Positions 6,810 to 13,620 of a DNA stretch of 13,620 nucleotides are shown here, in pieces; the first letter of the stretch is position 1, and each line of letters starts with the position of its first letter. The position numbers were made by a program, and so were the translations under genes. Below the pieces are notes generated by a model, which was given only the letters and a program-made list of their open reading frames with translations, was not told the origin of the DNA and made no database searches. Source of the stretch: an uncultured Phycisphaerales bacterium (GTDB taxonomy: Bacteria; Planctomycetota; Phycisphaerae; UBA1845; CAIVHJ01). The stretch is taken from positions 1-13,620 of the forward strand of contig CAIVHJ010000081.1 in NCBI GenBank assembly GCA_903905665.1, given 5' to 3'.

Positions 6810-8741
6810 CTAATAATCATAGTCGGTGCGGGCCACGGGTCCTTTCTGTCCGACCGATTCGAATCCGGCGCGGTTGCGAATTCGATTCGGATCAAACCAC
6901 TCGCGTCGAATCGCCGATATGCGGGATTGACGCAAGAGGTCGGCCAAGTGCGCTTTCGACAGGTCATATTTTTTCCGGTCGAGGAGATTCACTCCGTCGA
7001 GTTTGACGACAAAGACCGTTTCAAGAGTCGGTACTTCAACGATCCCCAGCGCGTGATCGCCTCGCTCGCTCAGGAGCCGATAAACGTCAGTGACGAACTC
7101 TTCGGAGCGAATGGCGCTATCAGATTTTCCGGTGCTGTCTTTGCTGTCTTCGACGACGACCGGCATCCGAAAACCGGGTGCGAGTTCCTGTCCCAGCTTT
7201 GCGAAGGGTTTTGTTTTGAAATAAGTTCCGGCTTCGGATTTTTGTTCCGGGGTCAGTTCGGAATAATCTTCCCACGCTTTCTGCAATCCATTGGATTCGG
7301 CAAGGGTCTGAACCTGTTTGGCGGCGAGTTTGGCTTTTTCAAACGCCTGCTGAGCCTGAACATCCGCCTTGACCTGATCCAGCACGTCGGCGAGTTGGGC
7401 GGGGGCGTGTTCGGGTTCCACTTTGATCACACGGTAGAGGTAGAGATTCTTTTGACCATCCACCAGAGTCCACGAGGCGGTTTGATAGAGCGCCAAGCAC
7501 AACTCACTGATGCGTCGCTGATCGTCACCGAGTTTCGAACGATCGACCAAACCCTGCACCAGGTGTATCAAATCGGCGAACCGACGCTCCCCTGAATCTC
7601 CCGATGTGTACTCCGCGGTTTTTCCGATTTCCGGCTGCTCCTGGGCCTGGGCACGTGTGAACAGGTCCGTCTGTCCGAATTCGATACTGTCGGGGTGGGA
7701 TAGTTCGCTGCGAAATCGCTCGACCGCCTGATGATAATAATCGGAGGATTCGACACCTGCCGGAGGCAGAGGATACCCATCGTCACCGGACTTTTGTGCG
7801 ACCCACGGGTCCGCCAGTCGGCGGTGAATCGTATCGGTCATGGTTCGCGCTTCTTCCTGGGCGGCGTTTTTTTTCATTTTGTCCAGAACGGCTGCGCGAG
7901 TGGAATCGTCGAGGGTCTTGAAATCCGGGAACTCTGAGGCGTGTCCGCGATAATAATCCTCCACCATTTTGTCCGTGATGACTTTGCGGGGCTGGATTTT
8001 CGCCATGTCGATTTTCAGATACTCCACCTGAACGCGGTCGGGAATGACATAGCCGAAATCCAGAGGTTGTCCGTTGGATTTGCGATCTTTGTATTTTTCA
8101 AATTGCTGTTGCAGGGCTTCTTCAGAGACCAGCGTGGTCTGGTCCACGAGCGGTTTTGAGTGAATCGCCACGAGTTCTGCGTTGACGGTTTCCATCTGGT
8201 CTCGAGCCGCCTGTTCCACTTCCATCTCACTTACCTGAACGCCGTTTTCGACATCCTGCCACAATCGCTGCACCATCAGGAAGTTTGCGACGGCGGCTTC
8301 CATGTTCTGAATCGAGATTTTGTTTTGCAGACGAAACGCGGTCAGATCGCGATCTTTTTCAGACAGGGCCGCTCTTGCCGCGGTGAGGTCGGGTTGATAT
8401 CCCTTTTCTTTGGCTTCCTGGATCAGGATCAGGTAACTGATCGGGTCCAACCGCCGGACATCGTAACCTGCGTACTGCTGAGATTGCGAAAGCCACGGCA
8501 TAGACCAGACGAAGAAGAATCCTCCCTGGCTTTGCATTTGCTCCAAAATGTGGCATTGATTGAATACGGCATCGCGCTGCTGTTGGGTCAGCGATTTCCC
8601 AAAAGCGTGCGCGATCGTTTGAGCACCCCTGCGGGACTTGAGAAAGTTCGAAAGCGCCGTTCCGCCCAGGAACGCGATCATCAAAAAAACCGTCAAAATC
8701 GCCAGAAGTTGCTTGTTGTGTTTGCGGAAAAACTTGATCAT
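6810..8741 (-). CDS. PpiD/SurA-like membrane-anchored periplasmic folding protein
   Basis: The 643-residue product resembles PpiD/SurA-type chaperones that assist proteins leaving the Sec translocon. ATG 8741 gives MIKFFRKHNKQLL, the typical PpiD start, then one transmembrane helix (about 12-34) that places the rest in the periplasm. A SurA_N-like helical region occupies roughly residues 35-220, with motifs such as ISYLILIQEAKEKGYQ and NFLMVQRLWQDV. The later part includes YLYRVIKVEPEHAPAQLADVLDQVKADV, like the C-terminal portion of PpiD. I do not find a clear parvulin prolyl isomerase core, so the protein may be a chaperone only. A start 23 codons further up (8810) would add unrelated residues. 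AAGGA lies 11 bases before ATG 8741. It is a single gene in its direction, divergent from topA. Confidence 0.72.
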   Translation of the reverse strand: MIKFFRKHNKQLLAILTVFLMIAFLGGTALSNFLKSRRGAQTIAHAFGKSLTQQQRDAVFNQCHILEQMQSQGGFFFVWSMPWLSQSQQYAGYDVRRLDPISYLILIQEAKEKGYQPDLTAARAALSEKDRDLTAFRLQNKISIQNMEAAVANFLMVQRLWQDVENGVQVSEMEVEQAARDQMETVNAELVAIHSKPLVDQTTLVSEEALQQQFEKYKDRKSNGQPLDFGYVIPDRVQVEYLKIDMAKIQPRKVITDKMVEDYYRGHASEFPDFKTLDDSTRAAVLDKMKKNAAQEEARTMTDTIHRRLADPWVAQKSGDDGYPLPPAGVESSDYYHQAVERFRSELSHPDSIEFGQTDLFTRAQAQEQPEIGKTAEYTSGDSGERRFADLIHLVQGLVDRSKLGDDQRRISELCLALYQTASWTLVDGQKNLYLYRVIKVEPEHAPAQLADVLDQVKADVQAQQAFEKAKLAAKQVQTLAESNGLQKAWEDYSELTPEQKSEAGTYFKTKPFAKLGQELAPGFRMPVVVEDSKDSTGKSDSAIRSEEFVTDVYRLLSERGDHALGIVEVPTLETVFVVKLDGVNLLDRKKYDLSKAHLADLLRQSRISAIRREWFDPNRIRNRAGFESVGQKGPVARTDYDY

Positions 8742-8793
8742 GTTGTCATAATTCCTTGTCAATAATACAGTTGCGATCGTTTCGGGGGACAAT

Positions 8794-8820
8794 ACTATAC
8801 TGTTTTTCAAGAAAAATCAA
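8794..8820 (-). promoter_or_regulatory. Candidate promoter of the PpiD-like gene
   Basis: On the minus strand, TTGATT (8820-8815) precedes TATAGT (8799-8794) with a 15-base spacer, shorter than the ideal 17. It would give a leader of about 45 bases. Both boxes are good but the spacing is poor, so this is a modest candidate. Confidence 0.3.
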
Positions 8821-8852
8821 GTTTTGCGTTGTACAAGGGTTGTCGCAACGAA

Positions 8853-8879
8853 TTGACAATCAACCGCTATACTGATAAC
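8853..8879 (+). promoter_or_regulatory. Candidate promoter upstream of topA
   Basis: A perfect TTGACA (8853-8858) is followed, 15 bases on, by GATAAC (8874-8879). A better -10 match, TATACT (8868-8873), is too close at nine bases. Transcription from here would give a leader of about 135 bases before GTG 9022. The -35 box is strong; the -10 assignment is weak. Confidence 0.3.
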
Positions 8880-9021
8880 AGCCACACTTTCAGTCGGGGG
8901 GTGGCGCTTCCCGCGGTACATCATACGACCTGAAGTTATTTTCAATGATGGTCGATAAAGCCTGTTGTTTTGCCGTGTCGGGACAACATCGCGGTCAACG
9001 ACCGGATCGGAATTCTTTCCT

Positions 9022-11796
9022 GTGACAAAAAAACAAGCATCTGCGAAATCTCGGAAGGATCAACCTCTCTCCGAACCGAGCGATGGGAAGGCGTTGGTGA
9101 TCGTGGAATCTCCCGCCAAAGCCCGAACCATCTCTCGCTATCTCGGCTCGGGGTTTGTGGTTGAATCTTCGATCGGTCATATTCGCGACCTGCCGTCCGC
9201 TGCCGAAGAAATCCCGGAAGAATACAAGAAAGAGAAATGGGCCCGGCTTGGGGTGAACGTTGATGAGCAGTTCAAGCCGATTTACGTGATCCCCTCGAAA
9301 AAGAAAAAGCAAGTGGCCATGCTTAAGAAACATCTCGCCCATGCGAGTGAGCTTTATCTGGCAACGGATGAGGACCGAGAGGGTGAGGCGATCGCGTGGC
9401 ATTTGTCGGAAGTGCTTCAGCCCCGGATTCCCGTTCATCGAATGGTGTTTGATGAAATCACGAAGGAGGCGATTCAACAAGCGCTTCATCACACGCGGGG
9501 GATCGATGAGAAACTGGTTCGGGCACAGGAGGCGCGGCGCATTCTGGACCGGTTGTACGGTTACGAAGTTTCGCCGGTGTTGTGGAAGAAGGTGGGACCG
9601 CGGTTGTCTGCGGGGCGAGTTCAGTCTGTGGCGACGCGATTGATTGTTGAGCGAGAGCGAGCCCGAATGCGGTTCAAACAGGCCGCCTATTGGGACCTCG
9701 AAGCCGATCTCAGGAAAACCACAGGGGACGATGCGATCACGGCTGCGCTGATCGAGTGGGATGGTGTTCGGATCGCCGCCGGAAAAGATTTTGTCGATGA
9801 GACCGGTGAGATCAAACCGGGTCTTGACGTTCTTTGGTTGAAAAAGGGACCGGCCCATCAGCTCGAACAGGCGCTGGCTCATGCTCGATTTACGGTGAGC
9901 GATTTGGCCGAAAAGCCGTACGTCTCCAGACCGCAGCCGCCGTTCATTACGTCCACGCTGCAACAGGAGGCGGCCCGCAAGTTGAGGTTTTCCGCCCAGC
10001 AGACCATGAGGTTGGCTCAGGGTCTTTACGAGAATGGTTACATCACGTACATGCGAACGGACTCGACCCACTTGTCTTCGCAGGCCATTCGGGCAGCCCA
10101 ATCGCAGATTGTCGAGCTTTTCGGTCAGGAGTATCTGGCTGAGAAGCCGCGCGTATATACCCGCAAGGTCAAGAACGCACAGGAAGCCCACGAAGCGATT
10201 CGTCCCAGCGGCGCCGCCTTTCGTACGCCGCGTGAACTCAAGGGCGAGCTCGATCCCCAAGCCTGGAAGATTTACGAGTTGATCTGGACTCGGACCGTTG
10301 CGTCGCAGATGAAGGACGCCTTCGGTCGCAGAACGACCGTTCGGATTGAGGCGCCCGACGCCGACCGAAAAATCGCAGTTTTTGCCGCAACGGGTCTGGT
10401 CTATGATTTTTATGGCTTTTTGAAAGCCTACGTCGAAAGTTCCGACGATCCGGAGAGCGAACTTGAGAGTCGCGAAAGAACGCTGCCCGTTTTCAGCATT
10501 GGCGAAGTACTCCAACCCGACAAGGTTCGTGCCGTGGAACATGCGACGCAATCGCCCTTTCGATATACCGAAGCCAGTCTCATCAAGGAACTTGAGGAAC
10601 GGGGCATCGGCCGGCCGTCCACCTATGCCACGATCCTGCAAACCATCCAGGATCGCGGTTATGTATGGAAACGAGGAAGTGCGCTGGTTCCGACATTCAC
10701 CGCCTTTGCCGTGACAAACCTGCTTGAGAAGCATTTGACGCAGCTGGTCGATTTTGATTTCACCGCGAAAATGGAAGACGATCTGGACGCCATCGCGCGC
10801 GGGGAGTGCGAGTCGATTCCGTGGTTGAAAGATTTTTATTTCGGCCGTTCGCGTCGCCCCGACAACGGACATCAAGTTCCCGATATCAGTCTCAAGACTC
10901 TGGTCGGCAGCGGCGCGGACAAGATTGATCCTCGTCAGATCGCACAGATTCCGATCGGAAAAACTTCCGAGGGACTGAACATTGTGGTCCGTGTGGGCCG
11001 GTTCGGGCCTTATGTCCAGATCAACGACAGCGACCGTCGTGCCACGGTTCCCAACGACCTCGCGCCCGACGAACTCACCGTCGAGCGCGCGATGCAGTTG
11101 CTTCATGAAAGCGAACAGGCCGATCGGGCACTGGGCACCGATCCCGCAACCGGGAAATCCGTTTATATCAAGACGGGGAGGTACGGTCCCTACGTTCAGC
11201 TCGGAGAGATGGAACGCAACGAAAAAGGCGCCGTCAAGCGCGACACCAGGCCCAAAATGGCCAGTCTGTGGCCTACGATGAAAATTGAAACGCTGACGTT
11301 GAAAGATGCCCTCACGCTGCTTTCTTTTCCACGGGAGGTGGGGCGACATCCGGAAAGCGGCAACGTCATCACGGTTCAGGACGGTCGGTTCGGTCCTTAT
11401 CTTAGAATGGGTGACGACAGCCGAAGCCTGGGCGGTTATGAATTGATGAACACGATTTCGCTCGAACAAGCGATGGAGATTTTCAAGCAACCCAAGAGCG
11501 GCCGTCGCCGTTCTCGATCTCCTGTGGTCATTGCCGAACTGGGATCCGTTCCCGATCGTTCGGGACCCATCCGGATCAGAAGCGGTCGGTACGGTCCCTA
11601 CGTCACCGATGGAACGGTGAACGCCACCGTTCCCAAAGGTCGCGAACCGACCTCGGTTACACTTGAAGAGGCCGTACAACTACTGATCGCTCGGGAACAG
11701 AAAGCTCGTGAGAACGGTGAGCCGACCCGCGCCAAAGGGAAAACTTCCAATCGCGGCGGTTCTCGTCGGAAACCCGCTCGGTCATCAACTCCCTAG
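9022..11796 (+). CDS. topA: DNA topoisomerase I (type IA)
   Basis: This enzyme relaxes negatively supercoiled DNA through a transient 5'-phosphotyrosine link. The 924-residue product opens with the Toprim domain (KALVIVESPAKARTI at 23-37, and ATDEDREGEAIAWH carrying the acidic metal-binding residues). The core is complete, with catalytic Tyr343 in GYITYMRTDST and ERGIGRPSTYATI further on. After the core come four Toprim_Crpt-type repeats marked by GRFGPYV or variants at 659-665, 719-725, 788-794 and 855-861, then a basic tail. No C4 zinc ribbon cysteines are seen, unlike E. coli TopA. GTG 9022 is chosen, with GGAA about 10 bases upstream; it gives MTKKQASAKSRKD. TTG 8965 would be a 19-residue extension without support. 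Length is slightly above the E. coli enzyme because of the repeats. Confidence 0.95.
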   Translation: MTKKQASAKSRKDQPLSEPSDGKALVIVESPAKARTISRYLGSGFVVESSIGHIRDLPSAAEEIPEEYKKEKWARLGVNVDEQFKPIYVIPSKKKKQVAMLKKHLAHASELYLATDEDREGEAIAWHLSEVLQPRIPVHRMVFDEITKEAIQQALHHTRGIDEKLVRAQEARRILDRLYGYEVSPVLWKKVGPRLSAGRVQSVATRLIVERERARMRFKQAAYWDLEADLRKTTGDDAITAALIEWDGVRIAAGKDFVDETGEIKPGLDVLWLKKGPAHQLEQALAHARFTVSDLAEKPYVSRPQPPFITSTLQQEAARKLRFSAQQTMRLAQGLYENGYITYMRTDSTHLSSQAIRAAQSQIVELFGQEYLAEKPRVYTRKVKNAQEAHEAIRPSGAAFRTPRELKGELDPQAWKIYELIWTRTVASQMKDAFGRRTTVRIEAPDADRKIAVFAATGLVYDFYGFLKAYVESSDDPESELESRERTLPVFSIGEVLQPDKVRAVEHATQSPFRYTEASLIKELEERGIGRPSTYATILQTIQDRGYVWKRGSALVPTFTAFAVTNLLEKHLTQLVDFDFTAKMEDDLDAIARGECESIPWLKDFYFGRSRRPDNGHQVPDISLKTLVGSGADKIDPRQIAQIPIGKTSEGLNIVVRVGRFGPYVQINDSDRRATVPNDLAPDELTVERAMQLLHESEQADRALGTDPATGKSVYIKTGRYGPYVQLGEMERNEKGAVKRDTRPKMASLWPTMKIETLTLKDALTLLSFPREVGRHPESGNVITVQDGRFGPYLRMGDDSRSLGGYELMNTISLEQAMEIFKQPKSGRRRSRSPVVIAELGSVPDRSGPIRIRSGRYGPYVTDGTVNATVPKGREPTSVTLEEAVQLLIAREQKARENGEPTRAKGKTSNRGGSRRKPARSSTP

Positions 11797-11901
11797 CTTC
11801 TTGAATCCATCTTGAGAAAAACTGTTTGTCGTTTGTTTTCTGTGGTTCCATTTTGCCTTCCTGGATTGATCTTGGTTTGGTAAGCCGAATTTCCATCGCT
11901 G

Positions 11902-11930
11902 CTGACCTTCGTCTGTCCATCTCGTATAAT
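11902..11930 (+). promoter_or_regulatory. Promoter of the MBL-fold gene, probably giving a leaderless mRNA
   Basis: CTGACC (11902-11907, four of six matches to TTGACA), a 17-base spacer and a perfect TATAAT (11925-11930) lie directly before ATG 11938. Only seven bases separate the -10 box from the ATG, so transcription should begin at or within a base or two of the start codon. No Shine-Dalgarno is present. Confidence 0.6.
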
Positions 11931-11937
11931 TGGGTTC

Positions 11938-12720
11938 ATGAAGATCACGCTTCTGGGAACGGGGACTTCGCATGGCGTGCCGATGATCGGTTGTGATTGC
12001 GAAGTGTGCACTTCCACAGATCCGAAGGACAAGCGGACACGGGTGGGTCTTTATGTCGAGTCGGACGGCGTGCGGGTTCTCGTCGATACGCCGCCGGAGC
12101 TGCGCCTCCAGTGTCTCTCCAATCATATTTCCCGTATCGATGCCGTCTTGTTCACGCATCACCATGCCGATCACATCACGGGTTTGGACGATTTGCGTCG
12201 GTTCAACTGGCTGCAGAAAAGCGCGATTTCATGTTATGCCCAGCCCGACGACATTCGCGGGATTATGCAGATGTTCTCGTATGCGTTTCGGGACGATCCG
12301 GATTATCCCAGTCAAAAACCCGATTTGCGGTTTTTTCCCATCGAAGGGCCTCTGGATATTCATTCCGCCACTGAACCGGAGCGAGTTTTGCGCGTACTTC
12401 CGATTCCTCTCATGCACGGCCCGACACGGGTGCTTGGATTTCGTTTCGGCGCGTTTGCCTATTGCACGGATTGCAGCGAGATTCCGGAATCGTCGCTGAA
12501 TTTGCTTTGCGATCTGGACGTGCTCGTGCTGGATGCATTGCGTCGTCGGCCGCATCGGACGCATTTTAATCTTCAGCAGGCGGTTGAAATGGCGCAGCGG
12601 ATCGGCGCGCGGCAGACGTATTTCACCCACATTGCCCACGAGTTGCTTCACGATCGTACCAATCGTGATCTTCCACCGGCCATGCAACTTGCGTACGACG
12701 GACAAGTCATTCAGGTTTAA
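11938..12720 (+). CDS. MBL-fold metal-dependent hydrolase, PhnP-like
   Basis: The 260-residue product is a metallo-beta-lactamase-fold phosphodiesterase close to PhnP and the RNase Z group. The metal motif HxHxDH is at His74, His76, Asp78 and His79 (THHHADH), with further ligands likely at His160 (LMHG), Asp178 (CTDC) and a late histidine in THIAH (227-234). An N-terminal GCDCEVC (Cys19, Cys21, Cys24) matches the structural zinc site of PhnP. In E. coli PhnP hydrolyses a cyclic phosphate in phosphonate degradation, but no phosphonate genes occur here, so the real substrate is open. The frame starts with MKITLLGTGTSHGVP, the usual family N-terminus, which fixes ATG 11938 despite the missing Shine-Dalgarno. 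It has its own promoter 141 bases after topA. Confidence 0.85.
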   Translation: MKITLLGTGTSHGVPMIGCDCEVCTSTDPKDKRTRVGLYVESDGVRVLVDTPPELRLQCLSNHISRIDAVLFTHHHADHITGLDDLRRFNWLQKSAISCYAQPDDIRGIMQMFSYAFRDDPDYPSQKPDLRFFPIEGPLDIHSATEPERVLRVLPIPLMHGPTRVLGFRFGAFAYCTDCSEIPESSLNLLCDLDVLVLDALRRRPHRTHFNLQQAVEMAQRIGARQTYFTHIAHELLHDRTNRDLPPAMQLAYDGQVIQV

Positions 12721-12729
12721 CAACTATAG

Positions 12730-12751
12730 AGCACCCGGCATGCCGGGTGCT
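12730..12751. repeat. Perfect 22-bp GC-rich palindrome
   Basis: AGCACCCGGCA is followed directly by its exact reverse complement. As RNA it would form a 9-bp stem with a CATG loop, 9 bases after the hydrolase stop. The flanks ATAG and ATG nearly extend the symmetry, with one extra base on the left. No T tract follows, so it is not a standard intrinsic terminator. It may be a terminator of another kind, a REP-like dispersed element or a protein-binding site. Confidence 0.75.
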
Positions 12752-12772
12752 ATGTGAAAGTAGGTTCGCTAC

Positions 12773-12801
12773 TGGACGTTTAGGGAAACAACCAGTATAT
12801 C
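12773..12801 (+). promoter_or_regulatory. Promoter of the UvrD-like gene, probably giving a leaderless mRNA
   Basis: TGGACG (12773-12778, four of six matches to TTGACA), a 17-base spacer and TATATC (12796-12801) precede ATG 12809 by seven bases. The geometry is identical to the promoter at 11902-11930. There is no Shine-Dalgarno before the ATG. Confidence 0.5.
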
Positions 12802-12808
12802 TCTGCAC

Positions 12809-13620
12809 ATGGAAGAATTACTCGAAGGATTAAATCCGTCGCAGCGAGAGGCGGTGATGCATACCGACGGTCCGCTTCTTGTGTTGGCAGGGGCGGGGAG
12901 CGGCAAGACGCGTGTGATCACTCGTCGCGCCGCTTATTTGGCTTGCACGGTGACATCGGCGCGACATGTTTTGGCGATCACGTTCACGAACAAGGCGGCC
13001 GGGGAGTTGAAGGATCGCCTCGATCGGCTGGGTTTCGGGCATGAGATCACGGCGTGCACGTTTCATTCGTTTGGAGCGCGCTTCCTTCGATGGTATTCCG
13101 ATGCCGCAGGGTTGCGGGGAGATTTTTCGATTTTCGACGAAAACGATCGAAGCAAAGTGATCAAGGAGGCCATCGCCCAATCCGAACTGTCGAGCGAGAA
13201 CTGGTCCCCAGCGACCGTGCAATCGCGGATCTCGGAGGCCAAGAGCCGGTTGATTACAGCGGAGGTTTTCGCCGAGCAGGCGGGCGAGGGTTCGTTCGGC
13301 GATCGGACGTTGGCCCGGATTTATCACACGTACGAACGATTGCTCGCCGGGCAACAGGCGGTCGATTTTGACGACCTCATTCTCAAGCCGGTTTTTGTGC
13401 TTCGCAACCATCCCGACCTGCGGGATCATCTTGAAGACAAGTTTCGCTACGTGTTGATTGACGAATATCAGGATACCAACCCGGCGCAGTATTATCTGGC
13501 GAGGGGATTGACGCTGAAAAACGAAAATATCTGTGCGACGGGTGATCCCGACCAGTCGATTTATGCGTGGCGTGGGGCGGACATCCGAAACATACTTGAA
13601 TTCGAGCACGATTTTCCCAA
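12809..13620 (+). CDS. UvrD/PcrA-type SF1 DNA helicase, N-terminal part (cut by window end)
   Basis: The frame is open from ATG 12809 to the end of the window, giving 270 complete codons of a protein that in this family is usually 650-750 residues. It is an SF1A 3'-5' DNA helicase: Q-motif LNPSQREAV with Gln12, Walker A AGAGSGKT (27-34, Lys33), motif Ia TFTNKAAGEL, TFHSFGARFLR, Walker B LIDEYQDTN (Asp218, Glu219) and motif III GDPDQSIYAWRGAD (245-258). Such helicases act in nucleotide excision and mismatch repair and in removing RNA polymerase or RecA from DNA. UvrD, PcrA and Rep cannot be told apart without the C-terminal half. The start fits the family N-terminus. It lies 88 bases after the hydrolase gene behind its own promoter. 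Confidence 0.93.
   Translation, partial: MEELLEGLNPSQREAVMHTDGPLLVLAGAGSGKTRVITRRAAYLACTVTSARHVLAITFTNKAAGELKDRLDRLGFGHEITACTFHSFGARFLRWYSDAAGLRGDFSIFDENDRSKVIKEAIAQSELSSENWSPATVQSRISEAKSRLITAEVFAEQAGEGSFGDRTLARIYHTYERLLAGQQAVDFDDLILKPVFVLRNHPDLRDHLEDKFRYVLIDEYQDTNPAQYYLARGLTLKNENICATGDPDQSIYAWRGADIRNILEFEHDFP

Larger units (their letters stand above)
8742..9021. other. Divergent intergenic region between the ppiD-like gene and topA
   Basis: These 280 bases hold no gene that I can recognise. They must carry promoters for both divergent genes (see separate entries). A palindrome TTGTACAA lies at 8829-8836. GCCAC (8881-8885) pairs with GTGGC (8901-8905) and could form a hairpin in the topA leader. 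A TTG-started extension of topA (from 8965) covers the last 57 bases but shows no family similarity. Confidence 0.4.

Noticed and set aside
8881..8905. Possible riboswitch or structured leader before topA (GCCAC/GTGGC pairing)
   Set aside because: Only a 5-bp stem with a 15-base loop is visible and no known riboswitch core is recognised.
8995..11679. 894-codon open frame on the minus strand
   Set aside because: It lies fully antisense to topA, which has complete catalytic motifs and repeats. The antisense translation shows no recognisable domain and is a by-product of GC-rich codon use.
12830..13609. 259-codon minus-strand open frame
   Set aside because: It is antisense to the UvrD-like helicase, which has all N-terminal helicase motifs on the plus strand.

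Overview
The window reads as chromosomal housekeeping sequence from a Gram-negative-type bacterium. It is most likely a member of the Planctomycetota, perhaps near the Phycisphaerae. That placement is an inference from three things: a divergent, stand-alone GroES; a DUF2330 protein paired with a thrombospondin-type-3 / InlB-like repeat protein; and a topoisomerase I whose C-terminus is built of GRFGPY repeats instead of zinc ribbons. A 16S rRNA or marker-gene tree from the parent contig would settle it. I see no insertion sequence, CRISPR array, phage gene or rRNA.

Layout. Positions 1-32 are the 3' tail of tmRNA (ssrA). On the minus strand follow an LD-carboxypeptidase (109-1089) and a GroES-like co-chaperonin (1086-1433). 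They overlap by ATGA and share a recognisable promoter at about 1463-1491. Divergently, on the plus strand, come rimO (1483-2886) and pgsA (2920-3531). A 434-base stretch without a convincing gene (3532-3965) precedes a secreted pair: a DUF2330 protein (3966-5150) and a small TSP3-repeat protein (5186-5791). Then comes uppP (5967-6779), which converges on a minus-strand PpiD/SurA-like membrane-anchored periplasmic protein (6810-8741). A divergent intergenic region of 280 bases (8742-9021) leads to topA (9022-11796). It is followed by a PhnP-like metallo-beta-lactamase-fold hydrolase (11938-12720), a perfect 22-bp palindrome (12730-12751), and the N-terminal 270 codons of a UvrD/PcrA helicase (12809 to the window end).

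How the genes work together. Several deal with the envelope: LD-carboxypeptidase (peptidoglycan recycling), PgsA (phosphatidylglycerol), UppP (undecaprenyl carrier recycling), the PpiD-like chaperone (export and folding) and the two exported proteins. Others serve translation and folding (tmRNA, RimO, GroES) or DNA topology and repair (TopA, UvrD). I do not see one novel multi-gene system. The points most worth a second look are two promoters that fit leaderless transcripts with identical geometry (11938 and 12809), the orphan GroES coupled to an LD-carboxypeptidase, the DUF2330/TSP3 pair, a PpiD-like protein with no visible parvulin motif, and a low-complexity direct repeat inserted in frame in the RimO linker.
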